DNA of 64,000 bases, from contig JAJHZJ010000808.1 in the NCBI GenBank assembly GCA_023548195.1, positions 5,437,182-5,501,181 on the forward strand, written 5' to 3'. Position numbers and translations under genes: made by a program. The DNA is from Bettongia penicillata ogilbyi. Its lineage: Eukaryota; Chordata; Mammalia; Diprotodontia; Potoroidae. Below are positions 42,530 to 55,340 of the stretch, one piece after another (position 1 is the stretch's first letter; each line of letters starts with the position of its first letter). The notes under the pieces were generated by a model. That model saw only the letters and a list, made by a program, of their open reading frames with translations. It had not been told where the DNA came from and did no database searches.

Positions 42530-42968
42530 TAGGGAGAAATGTCTTTCCAATGACCCAGGTTCACAAGCTCAGTGTCATCCTTGACCCCCTACTCTTTCTC
42601 ATGCTGCACATCCAAGCAATTATCAAATCTTATAGCTCCTGTTGCCATATTTCTCACATCTATCCCCCCCTTCCCACTTACACAGCCATCACCCTAGCCT
42701 GTTCTCTTTACCTCCCACCTGGTCTGTTTCTATTCCCTGTCCTTCCACTTAGTCTCTGTCCCAAGAGTCTCTCTTCTCCAGTCTATCACATACAGCTACC
42801 TCTGAGATTATCCTAAAGTACAGATCTGACCATGGCACCCTCTACTCAATAAGCTCCAGTGCTCCCTCTTACCTCTGGGATCATATATAAACTCCTTTGA
42901 CATTTAAAGCCATTGATAGTCCTACTATGTAGACATTACTCTCACCCCTTCACTCTAAGGTCCGACCA
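42530..42968 (+). mobile_element. L2 LINE, internal part
   Basis: AGTGTCATCCTTGACCCC, CTAAAGTACAGATCTGACC, ACTCAATAAGCTCCAGTGC and TTTAAAGCCATTGATAGTCC match L2. It ends where L1-type sequence starts, so the L1 may have landed in it. Confidence 0.75.
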
Positions 42969-43084
42969 TGCATTTTATTTTCAAGCAAAAACAAAACTAG
43001 AGTATACAAGCATGAATAGGGAATTAAGGTATGATAGCATCCTTTAAGAAGAATCATAAAAAGAATTGATTCTCTTTGAAAACT

Positions 43085-43480
43085 TGGACCCAAAGTAAAT
43101 CAGATTGTAATGGAGTATTTTTGTGCTTTAAGAAATGACAAGAAGGATGATTTCAGAAAAAACTGGAAAGGCTTATTGAACTGATACAAAGTGAAGTGAG
43201 TAGAACCAGGAGAACATTGTACACAATAATAGCAATATTGTATGAGGAAGAATTGTGAATGACTTAGCTATTCTCAGTAATACGATGATCCAAAACAACT
43301 CCAAAGGACTCATGATGAAAAAATGTTACCTCCTTCTAGAGGAAGAACTGAAGTTGTCTGAATACAAATCAAAGTCTAATATTTTTCCCTTTTTTTCTTC
43401 TATTCTTCCTTCCTCTTCCCCTTTCTTCTTTCCTCCCTTCCCCTCCTTTCTTCTTCTCCTTCTTTCTTTCTAAATTTTTT
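43085..43480 (+). mobile_element. Marsupial L1 3' end, left part
   Basis: End of ORF2-type sequence (GTAATGGAGTATTTTTGTGC, AAGTGAGTAGAACCAGGAGA, AATTGTGAATGACTTAGC) followed by 3' UTR (CTCCAAAGGACTCATGATG) and a C/T-rich tract. The 3' UTR resumes at 46,245, after a HAL1 insertion. 5'-truncated and non-functional. Confidence 0.78.
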
Positions 43481-43490
43481 TCTTTTTTAA

Positions 43491-44310
43491 AAATTTATTT
43501 ATTTATTTCAAGCTTTCAACATTCATTTCTGCATAATTTTGAGTTCCAAATTTTCTTCCCATCTCTCCCCTGCTCCCACTCCCAAACGCTGAGTATTCTA
43601 ATTACCCCTACCACCAATCTGCCCTCCCTTCTAACATCCCTTCCTTCCCTTATCCCCATCTTCTCTTTTGTCCTGTAGGGTCAGATAAATTTCTATACCC
43701 CATTACCTGTATTTCTTATTTCCCAGTTGCATGCAAGAATAGTACTCAACAGCTCCTAAAACTGAGTTCCAACTTCTCTTCCTTCCTCCCTCCCCACCCA
43801 TCCCTACTGGGAAGGCAAGCAATTCAATATAGGCTATCTATGTGTAGTTTTGTAAATGACTTCCATAAGAGTCATGTTGCATAAGACTAGCTATGTTTCC
43901 CTCCATCCCATCCTGCCCCCCATTTCTTCTGTTCTCTCTTTTGATCTTGTCCCTCCCCAAGAGTTTTGATTTGTAATTGCTCCCTTCTCCCATTGCCCTC
44001 CCTTCCATCATCCACTCCCCACCCTGCTTATCTTCTTCTCCCTCACTTTCCTGTATTGTAAGATAGGTTTTCATACCAAAATGAGTGTGCATTTTATTCC
44101 TTCCTTGAGTCAAATGTGATGAGAGTAAGCTTCATGTTTTCCCTTTCACCTTCCCCTTTTCCCTCCATTTTAAAGGCTTTTTCTTGCCTCTTTTATTAGA
44201 GATAGTTTGCCCCATTCCATGTCTCCCTTTCTCCTCCAAATATATTTCTCTCTTACCCCTTAATTTTACTTTTTTAGATATGATCCCTTCCTATTCAACT
44301 CACCCTGTGC

Positions 44311-44352
<42 letters not shown>

Positions 44353-46241
44353 ATCCCACCAACTACCCAGATACTGAAAAAAGTTTCAAGAGTTACAAAT
44401 ATTGTCTTTCCATGTAGGATTGTAAACAGTTCAACTTTAGTAAGTCCCTTGTGATTTCTCTTTCCTGTTTACCTTTTCACACTTCTCTTGATTCTTGTAT
44501 TTGAAAGACAAATTTTCTTTTCAGTTCTGGTCTTTTCATCAAGAATGCTTGAAAGTCCTCTGTTTCATTGAAAGACCATATTTTCCCCTGAAGTATTATA
44601 CTCAGTTTTGCTGGGTAGGTGATACTTGGTTTTGGTCCTAGTTCTTTTGATTTCTGGAATATCCTATTCCATGCCCTTCGATCCCTTAATGTAGAAACTG
44701 CTAGATCTTGTGTTATCCTGATTGTATTTCCACAATACTGGAATTGTTTCTTTCTAGCTGCTTGCAATATTTTCTCTTTGACCTGATAATTTTGGAATTT
44801 GGCTAAAATGTTCCTAGGAGTTTTTCTTGTGGGATCTCTTTCAGGAGGTGATCAGTGGATTCTTTCAATATTTATTTTGCCCTCTGGTTCTAGAGTATCA
44901 GGGCAGTTTTCCTTGATAATTTCATGAAAGATGATGTCTAGGCTCTTTTTTTGATCATGGCTTTCAGGTAGTCCCATAATTTTTAAGTTGTCTCTCCTAG
45001 ATCTATTTTCCAGGTCAGTTGTTTTTCCCATGAGATATTTCACATTCTCTTCCATTTTTTCATTCTTTTGGTTTTGTTTTGTGATTTCTTGGTTTTCTCA
45101 TAAAGTCATTAGCTTCCATGTGTTCCATTCCAATTTTGAAAGAACTATTTTCTTCAGTGAATTTTTGAATCTCCTTTTCCATTTGGCTAATTCAGCTTTT
45201 TAAAGCATTCTTCTTCTCATTGGCTTTTTGAATCTCTTTTGCCAATTGAGTTAGCCTATTTTTAAAGGTGTTATTTTCTTCAGCATTTTTTGGATCTCCT
45301 TTAGCAAGTTGATGACTCACTTTTCATGATTTTCTTACATCTCTCTCATTTCTCTTCCCAGTTTTTCCTCCACCTGTCTAACTTGATTTTCAAAATCCTT
45401 TTTGAACTCTTCCATGGCCTGAGACCATTGAATATTTATTTTGGATGTTTGGGATACAGAAGCCTTGACTTCTATGTCTTTCCCTGATGGTAAGCATTGT
45501 TCTTCCTCATCTGAAAGGATGGGAGAAGATATCTGTTCACCAAATAAGTAATCTTCTATAGTCTTATTTTTCCCCCTTTTTGGGCATTTTCCCAACCAGT
45601 TACTTGACTTTTGGGTCCTTTGTCAAGAGTAGGGTATACTCTGGGGTTCTGTAAGATCTCAGTTCTTCCAAGGAGGCACAATCAAGTGTGTACCTTGGTC
45701 TGGGAGCAACAAGAAACTTTTGTGCCCAGAATCTGTGAGTAGTAAAGTTTCCTCTCCACAACCACCTGGCCTCTAGTTCCACCAAGCCGGCACTAAAGGC
45801 TGAGATTTAGATCAGCTGCTCAATTCCCCCAGGAGCTTTATGATGAGGCCTTCAACAATTTTCCACACTGCAGGCTGCTCCCTGCCTTTGGAATTCCCCT
45901 CTGCTGCTGCCTCTGCTGTCACAGTCTGAGGCCAGAGCTATAGGAGTATCCTGCTCCCTTTTTGGCCAGCTGAAAAAACCCTCTCACTGACCTTTGGTGC
46001 CTAGTTGAGGGATCTGCATGGCCACTGGAGATTCTGTCCCTGAAGTCTGCTTGGTCCTGCTCCTCCCAGCACCTCAAGGCCATGGCTGGGCTAGGCTCCA
46101 CTATATATCGGGTGTGACAGACCTTTCCTGTTGACCTTTCAGGTCACCCTGGACTAGAAATCTCCTTCACTCCATTGTTCCATGGCTTCTGCTGCACTAG
46201 AATTTGCTGAGAGTCTTTTTTTACAGGTATTTTATGGGATG
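43491..46241 (-). mobile_element. HAL1 (half-L1) retrotransposon
   Basis: On the minus strand the order is a 5' leader (46,241 to about 45,600), an L1-like ORF1 broken by frameshifts (about 45,595 to 44,477), then about 1 kb of A/G-rich 3' UTR ending in AAATAAATAAATTT near 43,491. ORF1 fragments read MGKCPKRGKNKTIEDYLF, LENRSRRDNLKIMGLPES and CGNTIRITQDLAVST, typical of L1 RNA-binding ORF1 proteins. No ORF2 (endonuclease/reverse transcriptase) lies between ORF1 and the tail, which defines HAL1. A (GT)n tract at 44,315-44,350 sits in its 3' UTR. Candidate duplication TTCTTTTT(T)AA flanks it at 43,480 and 46,242. Confidence 0.72.
44315..44350. repeat. (GT)n microsatellite
   Basis: About 36 bp of GT dinucleotide inside the HAL1 3' UTR. 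Confidence 0.95.
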
Positions 46242-46244
46242 TTC

Positions 46245-46440
46245 TTTTTAAGTTTTCTTGCACAGAATGACTAATATGGAAATGTTTTACACAGTTGCAT
46301 ATGTAACCTATATCAGATTACTTACTATCTCAGGAAGGTAGGAAAAGAGGCAGAGAGAGATAGAATTTGGAACTCAAAACTTAAAAAAAAAGAATGTTAA
46401 AAATTGTGTTTACATATAATTGGGACAAAATAAAATATTA
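46245..46440 (+). mobile_element. Marsupial L1 3' UTR, right part
   Basis: CTTGCACAGAATGACTAATA, GTAACCTATATCAGATTACT, ATCTCAGGAAGGTAGG, GAATTTGGAACTCAAAAC and ATAATTGGGACAAAATAAAA are the L1 3' UTR and end, continuing the part that stops at 43,480. Confidence 0.78.
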
Positions 46441-48296
46441 TGTGAAACTTTAAAAAAATAAGTCCGAGACAATTTACTTTTTTGCATTGTGTATAGTTCC
46501 TACAGAGAAACATGGATCCTTTTATAAAGCTGTTTTGTTTACTGACTGTTATAACCTATTATTTGGCTGTTATATTGTATACATTTCAATAAGAATATAT
46601 CTTTTAAAAAAATTTATCTGTTTGAATAGATACATCAATCAAATTCACCGAATGATGAATTACTAACACTCTATCACCTAGGACATACACATAGGCATTT
46701 TTTGAAAAATAAAAAAACATATTTTGTCACAGTGCTCTCAGGAGCAGAAAGAATTTTTATTTCACTGATAAATGCAACTTAAGATGTTTTAAATTTTTCT
46801 CATGTCATAGTTATCCTATCTTTTTAAAGATTATTTAAGTTACTTTTATTTTTAAATGTATTATTTAAAATATTTTGTGTGTATTTTATAATGTACATAA
46901 TAAATTAATAGTAAAATGTATACATATAATTTATAAGTAAATAAATATACGTATATTGGACATACCTGCTTTAAGATATTTTGGGGGTGACAAATGCAAT
47001 CAAAAATGTTTGGAGAACATTGCTATGCAGTGTAAAATGCCAGGTCAATTCACGTGTTTCACAAGTGAAGCCTCCAAGCCTTCAATGGACAGCACTCCCT
47101 CTAGGGGGTGCAATTTTCAAACCTTCCCTGGGCAAATAAAAGCCTTCTGTTGACTCTGATCTGTAGACCCTCAGTGTGCCTGGATAGCTGATGATGGATT
47201 GGGGTGGAGGAGTGGAACAGTGGAAAATGTTTTTTTTTTCACTATGGGAAAGCTTCAATGTGAAAAGTGCTGGATTAAAACTGAATGATTTCCACTGTGT
47301 TTCTCCTGATCACTGGATGCCTAGGATTCCATACTAGGAAGCTCAACTCTATCTTTGTTCATCATTTATTCACAGAAAATCATTGTTTTTCTTTGACAAA
47401 TTGTAGGGGAAAATATGTTTTGGGGTTTGGGTTTTTCCCCCATGGAAGAGGCAACAGGAAATGTAGAAACTATATATTCATTGAATTAAATACCTGCTGA
47501 AAAATTGTTATTTCCACTATTTAAAAAAAGTTTATCATGGCTAATTTGTAGCCTAGATTTTATTTCAGTTCATTTTTTATCATTAGAATAGCATTTTCTA
47601 AGTGTACTTTTAGGAGATAAATTAAATTATTGTCTTCTTATCCATTTAGCATCTTATATTAGTAATAATACTTGGAGAAATAATTATATTTCCTTTTAAA
47701 TCTCATAGTTCAGTTTTATAGCCCCAAATAAAATCAATTGTGGGCTACTGGGTGCTTTCTCACCTAAATATACCTGAACCTTACTTGGAATGTGAGCCTT
47801 AGCTTCAGAAACGGGAAGGGAGAAACTCAAAAAAAGAAAAGAAAAAAAAAAGAATCTCTTCCAGAGCTGTAGTAGAAGATGCAGAGCAGCTTAGACGTAG
47901 GATGTGGAAAGGTGGAAAGGTGAATAGGAGTCAAAGATGCACTAAAACATGACTTTATTCAACCTTCTGTTTTGAGTAAGTGTTCATCTAATAATTCTAA
48001 ATGGAAAAAATCTTAATTTTGTTCTCAAATCCCAATTTTTTGAGGGGAACCCCTGCTTCTAGAGCTCAATGACATCAAGAGTAGGAAAGGGGAGCTGGAA
48101 TAGGGAGAGAGGTGGGTAAAGCATCTGTTTAACTAAGGCAGGGGAAGCAGCAGGGCTTTGCCTCAGGGACACTGAAATTTAGAAAGCACAACGATTTTTA
48201 ACAATTCTAAACAGCGGTACAAATTTAAAATTTAATCAGTTTTTTGATGTAACTCTTTCTCCTTCAGAAGCATAGAAACTAATTAGGAATTTGTTG
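46441..48296. other. Intergenic, AT-rich, nothing recognised
   Basis: A very AT-rich stretch of about 1.9 kb with no repeat family or coding block that I can name. Confidence 0.5.
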
Positions 48297-48540
48297 GTAT
48301 GGAGTCATTTCACTTCTGTCTGATACTTGGTGACCCCATTGAGGGTTTTCTCGGCAAAGATACCTGAGTGGTTTGCCATTTCCTTCTCCAGCTCATTTTA
48401 CAGATGAGAAAACTGAGGCAAACAGGGTTAAGTGGTTTGCCTGTGGTCATAGAACTAGCAATATCTAAGGCCAGATTTCAAATTCACATCTTCCTGACTC
48501 CAAGCTTAGTGTCCATCCACTGAATCACCTAGCTGCCCCA
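48297..48540 (-). mobile_element. MAR1-type SINE
   Basis: On the + strand, GTCTGATACTTGGTGACCCC, GGTTTGCCATTTCCTTCTCC, CAGATGAGAAAACTGAGGC, CAGATTTCAAATTCACATC and CACCTAGCTGCCCC are the reverse complement of MAR1, full length. Confidence 0.85.
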
Positions 48541-49866
48541 AGGAATTAGCTTCCTGGTTAAACTAGGCAGTTAGCAGTTGTCATGCCCCTCCCCCTACTT
48601 CTCCTACCACCAATTTCACCCTTGAAAACCAGGTGAGCTCCTTCCTGACCTGATCCCAGGTCGCTCCATTATAGCAGTGACTTGCAGGGTCCCAAGGTCC
48701 CAATCTTCCTATCACAGAGTCACTGTTGGTCTCCCTCTCTACCTGCCCTCCTCAAATGATTAAAGACAAAGGATAGGGCTATTTGCCCTGACTGCTATTC
48801 TGCACTGATTGCCTTGGGAAACATTTCACTGAGTTTGTCAAAATTGATGGTTGTAGCCGTTGGTATGCCTGCAGACATTTCTAATATGGCAAGGGATCCA
48901 GGATCCTCCTATTTTCCCTGAATCCTGTGTCATTGGAATTAGGGTACTCCCAACACCAAAAACATTTCCACAGGCCCCACACAGCCAGGGTCAATGGATA
49001 GAGAAAGAAGACTTGAAGTTGAGATGTACTGTTGGGATGTACAGGGCAGGATTCCTCCAGCCTCCCCTTCCTCCTCCCCAATCCCCAGAGAATAGCAACT
49101 CTCTTCCAAACCTTCTAGGAGAATTATTCACAAGAGCTGAGAATTGCACTTCAATGTAAATATCTTGAAGGTGAGAATGTCTATTGCAGCTCCCAGAGTT
49201 AATGTAAATATAAGCACCAAGCTTATATTCAAGAGTCAAGGAGCTCTTGGAGTGTTTTGAAATTCAACTGATGTGACACGTTAGATTTTTGGACATGGAC
49301 CAGTAGGAATTTGTTTTGTTTGACTATGCATATTTTTACAAGGGTTTCTTTTTTTTCTCTTAAATTAGTGAGAGGAGAGAAAATAGACCAGTATTCATTA
49401 AAAAAGGGAGAGGGAAACAAAAGAAAAGAAGGAAAGAGCTATTTAATTTTAGGATTTATAGAAAGACTAAAGGATATTTGAGAGCAGATCTAGGAATTTT
49501 ATCCACTAGCTACATTACCTCAGGAGACTTCGACGAAAAGTACTTGGATGACTCTAGAAAAGTGACTAGTAGGGAGTGTTTTCTCAGCTCTAGAGGGATC
49601 ATCTCTTGTGAAAGAAGCAATATGAACCTCATTCCAGCAATCTCAGCAGCTGCCAGGGAGTGTCCATGCTTCAGACTTGTGCTCTTCAAGAGATCATAAG
49701 ATCACAGCCCTACTGGGATGGATTATGAAAACTATCGGCCAAGAGCCCTAACTAAGCTGGCACATCTCTGTAATGTTAAAGATCTTCCCCACCCATTAAT
49801 GAACCTGCCCATTAAGGGAAACTTGATTAGGGGAGGCCCATAACTTTTGTTAATTTCTCCAAGAAT
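48541..49866. other. Intergenic, nothing recognised
   Basis: Unique-looking DNA. A 99-codon + frame at 48,860-49,159 lacks any family likeness or codon signal and is not called. Confidence 0.5.
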
Positions 49867-49867
49867 G

Positions 49868-50868
49868 CAAGTCATTCCTCAACTGATAAATAAATTGATA
49901 AGTCAAATCCTCTGGGGACCATATCAAAGGATATGAACAGGCAGTTTTCAGAGGAAGAAATTAAAGCTATCTATAGTCGTATGAAAAAATGCTCTAAATC
50001 GCTCTTGATTGCAAATCAAAATAACTCTGAGATATCACATCACACCTATCAGACTGGCTAACATGACAAAACAAGAAGATGATAAATGTTGGAGAAGATG
50101 TGGGAGAGTAGGAACACTAATTCATTGCTGGTGGAGCTGTGAGCTGATCCCAACCGTTTTGGAGAACAGTTTGGAACTATGCCCAAAGGGCTACAAAAAT
50201 GTGCATACCCTTTGACCCAGCAATACTGTCTCTAGGACTGTATTCCCAAGAGATCATAAAAATGGGAAAGGGTCCCACATGTACAGGAATACTTATAGCA
50301 GCTCTCTTTGTGGTGGCCAAAAACTGGAAATCAAGGGGATGCCCATCAATTGAGGAATGGCTGAATAAATTGTGGTATATGAATGTAATGGAATACTATT
50401 GTGCTATAAGAAATAATGAACAGGAAGACTTCAGAGAGGTCTGGAAGGACATACGAACTGATACTGAGTGAAAGGAGCAGAACCAGGAGAACTTTGGAAA
50501 CAGCAACAACCGCAGTGTGTGAGCAATTTTTCTGGTAGACTTAGCCCTTCACAGCAATGTAAGGACCTTAAAAAATTCCCAATGGAATTCAATAGCAGAA
50601 TGAAGCAGATCATTTTTTTTTTGTATTATGTTTTGTTTTGTTTTATTTTATGATTTCTCCCATTCATTTTAATTCTTCTATGCAACATGACTAAGATGAA
50701 AAGGTATTTAATAGGAATGTATATGTAGAATCTATATAAAATTGCATGCCATCTCAGGGAGGGAGTGGGGGGCAGGGGAAGAGGGAAAGGGAGGGAGAAA
50801 AATCTAAGATACGTGGAAGTGATTGTAGAACACTGAAAACAAATAAAATAATTTAATTGTAAAAATTT
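49868..50868 (+). mobile_element. Marsupial L1, 5'-truncated (ORF2 C-terminus and 3' UTR)
   Basis: It reads ORF2-end peptides such as LIHCWWSCELIPTVLE, CPKGYKNVHT and NKLWYMNVMEYYCAIRN, then 3' UTR with GCAACATGACTAAGATGAA, CATCTCAGGGAGGGAG and AATAAAATAATTTAATTG. Frameshifts and stops break the frame. Younger-looking than the copies at 43,085 and 55,000. Confidence 0.88.
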
Positions 50869-51349
50869 CTAATGCACTGGTTCTCAAGGGTTGTGATGCT
50901 CTCTGGCTCTGAAAAGTGTGTAAATACTCTGAGATGAGGTTTTGCTTTGAGGCTTACTCACTGGAAGTGTTTGTTTGGCCAGATGAGACTCTGGGCAGCC
51001 GCTAAGGAGCCCTCCGGCTTTGAAAACCTAGATGTTGGTGCTTCTCTGGTAACTATGCATGTATACTCAGACAAATGGATCTGTCTGTTGATCTGTGACA
51101 TATGTATTGCTTATGATCAGACAATTGGAAGCCCTATCTGTTGCTTGATCTTTGTTTCTCTATTGGTATTTTCTCTGAAGTTCAGGATGCTGACTTTTTC
51201 TCCTGAACTAAGTGAATGATATATGTGCTTGATTAAAGTGACTGTTGACCCCTCAAAAGTTGCTTTCCTTTAGAAAAGCAGATCTAAGAACCTGTACAGC
51301 AGGGACTCCTGTGTATGTTGGGGTCCCTGCTTATACAATCTCATAAATA

Positions 51350-51430
51350 TTTCAGGTAGAATTTGAACCTAGGTTTTCCGAAATTTAAGCCTAGCATGGT
51401 ATCCGTTGCATTAAACCTTCTCTCTGTCAT
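51350..51430 (-). mobile_element. SINE fragment
   Basis: GGTAGAATTTGAACCTAGG and GGTATCCGTTGCATTAAACC resemble the reverse complement of a SINE head. Confidence 0.45.
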
Positions 51431-51609
51431 CCTAGGGAGCTACAGGGATAGGAGGCATGGAGAGGCATGCTGTCAGAGCATGCCATTTTCAGAAAGTACC
51501 TTTTACTGACTGAGACCTATCACTTACAATCAACTCCCTCTTTCTTGCTCTTTCACTTCACTTTATTAACCATAACTTGAAACTAATAAAAGGAAAGGGT
51601 GTGATGAAT

Positions 51610-51765
51610 GAATAAGACTGGCTCTTCTTGGAGGCAATCAGGGTTAAGTGACTTGCCCAGGGTCACACAGTTAAGTGTCTAAGGTCAGATTTAAAGTCAG
51701 GTCTTCCTGATTCCAGGGCCAATGCTCTATCCACTGTTCTACCTAATAAGATTTGTTTGCTTTAT
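51610..51765 (-). mobile_element. tRNA-derived SINE, head part
   Basis: On the + strand, GGTTAAGTGACTTGCCCAG, GGTCACACAGTTAAGTGTC, GTCAGGTCTTCCTGATTCC and GCTCTATCCACTGTTC are the reverse complement of the SINE head. Confidence 0.75.
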
Positions 51766-53089
51766 CCAAGAAGAAATACCCAATGAAAGCAAATTTTAGG
51801 GTTGAATTACTCCTTCAACCTGAGATGGAATTTTCATTTTTTGGCATATGAACAAGAAAAGCTGTAGAGAAAGCCAGCAGAGAGAAATATATCAGAGGCT
51901 GAGTAAGGATCATTTTTGTTATATCAGATAATGTCATTTCCTTAGCAATGGGAAAGAATTAATTTTTTTAAGGAAGTTAAATGAGGAGAATAAAAATACA
52001 TTTAAATTGCATCCTTACTTTGCTTCTGGCAAAAATAAATCTATGCTAAAAAAGCTGAACATTTAACTTAACATGGGTTCCAGTGCAGCGCTGGGCTCCC
52101 ACTACATTCCTGGACCTCCTCCTTTTCTAATCACATATTTCACAGATGATTTTTTACACCATCCTATAGATTTCCTGATACTACGGGACTTTTCCATGCA
52201 GTATGTGGAATATATAGCTCTTCTACATTGCCTTCACTAAATGGCCAGTCCAACTGCCTTTTTGGTCATACATCTCCTTGATAATCTATTATATGCTTCC
52301 TTTTGTCTACACTTCACTGTGAGTAATATGCTATAGTTTATGTTCAACATCCATTTCTTCACTGAGTGGTTCTCAATCCTCATCTCTTGAAGACTAGTAT
52401 TCCACAATTGCCCTGAGCACACTGGGTAGAACCTTTGGTTAGGATTTATGGACAACGTAGATAACAGTTGCACAGAATGAAGAGTGAGGCAAGGGTTGCA
52501 ATCTACCCTGTCAGTGGGAATCAGATACATTTTTGTAGTGAAGTGTCTTTCATGACACTTTTTACATGACAGTAACCATTGTTAATGCATTTTAACTATC
52601 CTACAACTGTCATGAATCATTGTCCCTTGGATCATCTACAGTTTTGACTCCTCAGAGACTGTGATATTCCTTGATTTATAGCTATCTGGCATCAAAAAAT
52701 AGGAGTTGAGAAACATGGGATTTGTGTTTGGGAGTAGCATGGAATCTATCCAAAGCAGTGTATAATTGTCTTCATGTGATAGAGTCTGCTCTCTTCCTCT
52801 TTTTCAAACCTAAACCCATTTCATTGTCTGACTGGAGTGCCTATCAAAGGCAGATGTTCTGATGGCTCCCCCAGTCATGTGTCATTCCACAGACATTCTT
52901 CACCCATTGTATTATTTCTTGACTGTGTTTTTAGGCTAACATGAGTTATCATTAATTTCATTGAAATGACTCTATAATATTCCGGGACTTGCTGCATCCA
53001 GCAAAATATCCAGAAACAGGCATCATGGTGTCTTTTTCTGGTTAGTCAACCTTTTCCTAACCCCCTAGGGTGAGTATTTTCCAAGAATG
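51766..53089. other. Intergenic, nothing recognised
   Basis: About 1.3 kb of AT-rich DNA without named repeats or coding structure. Confidence 0.45.
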
Positions 53090-53215
53090 TACTCTTAGCC
53101 CTTTTTTCTTACTTCTCTACAATGTCTTTGTTGGCAATCTGATTCCATTCCCATGGTTTCAAATATTCTGCGCATGTGGATGATCCCCAAATCTCTATCT
53201 ACAGCCCTGGTATCT
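53090..53215 (+). mobile_element. L2 fragment (internal)
   Basis: TCTGATTCCATTCCCATGG, GTGGATGATCCCCAAATC and TCTATCTACAGCCCTGG match the L2 block that encodes the end of its reverse transcriptase region. Confidence 0.6.
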
Positions 53216-53689
53216 CTGAGTTTATAGGATAGCCATTAGGTCTGACAAATAAAAGATCATTAGAGACTATGAATAGGGCACTTTCAGTTAGATGATGATG
53301 TTGGAAGCCAGATTACAGGTTTCCAAGAAAGTGAGAGGATCTGAGTGGAGGCAGCTAGTGTATACTGCATTCTCAAGAAGCTTAGCAAAGAAAGAGAAGA
53401 AAGATATGGAATGAGAGTGTACAATGATGGTAAGATGAAGTGAAGACTTTTTAAGGATGGGGAGATATGGGAATGTTTGTAGGCATCAAGAAAGGAGCCA
53501 GGAGATAAGGAGATATTGAAGATTAAAGAGAAAGTAGAGATGATAGTCTTTTCTGCTAAAAAAAAACATGAGGGGATGGACTGAAGGATGCATATAGAAA
53601 AGTTTGCCTCAGCAAAGAGGAAACACTCTTGATTCAAGACAAAGAGAAAGAAGAGATGTGGATGTGAATCATCTGAGTAATGTGAGAAG

Positions 53690-53780
53690 AGAAGTGTGGG
53701 GAGAAAAGGCAGGATTCAACCCCAATTCTTCCTAAGTCCAAGTCCAGGGCTCTAGCCACTAAACCATGTTGCCCCTCAAG
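53690..53780 (+). mobile_element. MIR3 3' end
   Basis: CAGGATTCAACCCCAATTC, CCAAGTCCAGGGCTCTAGCC and ACTAAACCATGTTGCC. Confidence 0.6.
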
Positions 53781-54234
53781 ATAAATGAGAAAATTAATAA
53801 GAGAACACCTAGTTGTACTTTATAATATTAGCGATTCCTATTTATAGATCTTTTTGAGGTATGTAAAGCATTGTCTTGTGAGGCAGATAATACAAAGGTA
53901 ATGGGGGTTTGATGTAGGACTAGACCACATGGTATCCCCCTTATAGAACAATGATAAAATGAAAATAAATGTGGTATGTATATCAAATTTGCAAAGTGAC
54001 ATGAACCTGGAGGCAGGGATAACTAGTACACTACAAAACAGATTTATGGCACAAAATATATTGGTAGGAGAATGATGAGCCAACCTAATAAAATGAAATT
54101 TAATAGGGAGAAATGTAAGGTCTGAAAACTGGGTTCAAAATATCAACTATAAAGGTACAACATAGGAGAGACAGTTCATGTCGAAAAGCTTTGGGTATTT
54201 TCACAGGTTATAAGCTCAGCTTGAGTCAACAAGG

Positions 54235-54330
54235 TGACATAATACTGACAGGTACCATTTATACAGTGCTGAAAAATTTGCAAAGTGCTTTATATATGTT
54301 AACTTATTTGTTAGTATGGGAGTCAAAAAC
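54235..54330 (+). mobile_element. MIR fragment
   Basis: GGTACCATTTATACAGTGC, TTGCAAAGTGCTTTATATA and GTTAACTTATTTG. Confidence 0.6.
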
Positions 54331-54449
54331 ATCTAATTCTGCCTTTGTCAATAGTAATGGAAGCATGATACACATAATAAGGAAAGTATTGTATTCTATA
54401 CTGAAAACATTGTATTCAATGTCATATAATTATATTCTGCCTTAGGTCA

Positions 54450-54950
54450 TTGTATCCTATTGTGATCCATTTGGGGTCCCATGTTTTAGGATGGGCATTG
54501 ATAAATTGGACGATGTTTAGAAGAGAGTGATCAGCATGCTGAGAGAACTAGAAACTGTACCGTAAAAGAATCAGTTTAAGAAACTAGGGATATTCTACCT
54601 GGAGGAAACAAAACTTAGAGGGGATGGAGAAGCCCTTTTCTAGTATTAGAAGGCATTCATATGGAATAGGGAATTCAACTTGTTTTTTTGGGTTCCTAAA
54701 GAAAGAATCATGAGCAATGAGCAGAAAATTTAGAGGGGTAGATTTTGGCCAAATATAACGGAAAATTTCCTAATAATTAGAGCTTTACAAACATCAAATG
54801 GGCTGCCTCTGGACACAATGAGTCATAATCACTGGGGGTCTTCAAGTGAAGACTGACTGAACCCTTGTGGGGAATTTTGTAGACAGAATTCATTCCAGAG
54901 ATTGAATTTGATCAGCTCCAATGATCCTTCCAATTCTGAAATTGTTATTT
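54450..54950 (+). mobile_element. L3/CR1-like LINE 3' end
   Basis: TTTTAGGATGGGCATTGATA, GAAACTAGGGATATTCTACC, GAAAATTTCCTAATAATTAG, ATGGGCTGCCTCTGGACAC, GGGGTCTTCAAGTGAAGAC and GATCCTTCCAATTCTGAAAT follow the L3 order to its 3' tail. Confidence 0.75.
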
Positions 54951-54999
54951 TATTAAAATTATGGAGTTAGGGTTCTGGAAATCAATTTAGAATTATCCA

Positions 55000-55340
55000 A
55001 AAAGAGTGACAAAATTATAGGTAGCTTTTGACCCAACAATTCCAGAACTGGGCATATGTCCCAATAAGATCAAGCACAATAACTAAATAAGTTATGGCAG
55101 AACTTATTTGTGTTAACAAAGACCTGGAAACTAAGAGGGTGCCTATCGGTTGAGTAATGGCAGAAAAAGAATTGTGGCATGTGAATATAGTAGAATATTA
55201 AGGTTCAGTAGGAAAAGCTTTTTATGAACTGCTTCAGAATAAAGTAAGCAGAAACAGAAACCAATACAAAAAATTACCCTAATAGTGTAGATGAAAAAGA
55301 AACTCCATTAAAAGAAACCAAAACTCTGAGTAATTATATT
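55000..55340 (+). mobile_element. Old L1 3' fragment
   Basis: GCTTTTGACCCAACAATTCC, AACAAAGACCTGGAAACTAA, GGTGCCTATCGGTTGAGTAA and TGTGGCATGTGAATATAGTA are a diverged L1 ORF2 end. Confidence 0.7.

Noticed and set aside
44184..44417. Frame with repeating CV residues
   Set aside because: It is the translation of the (GT)n tract in the HAL1 3' UTR.
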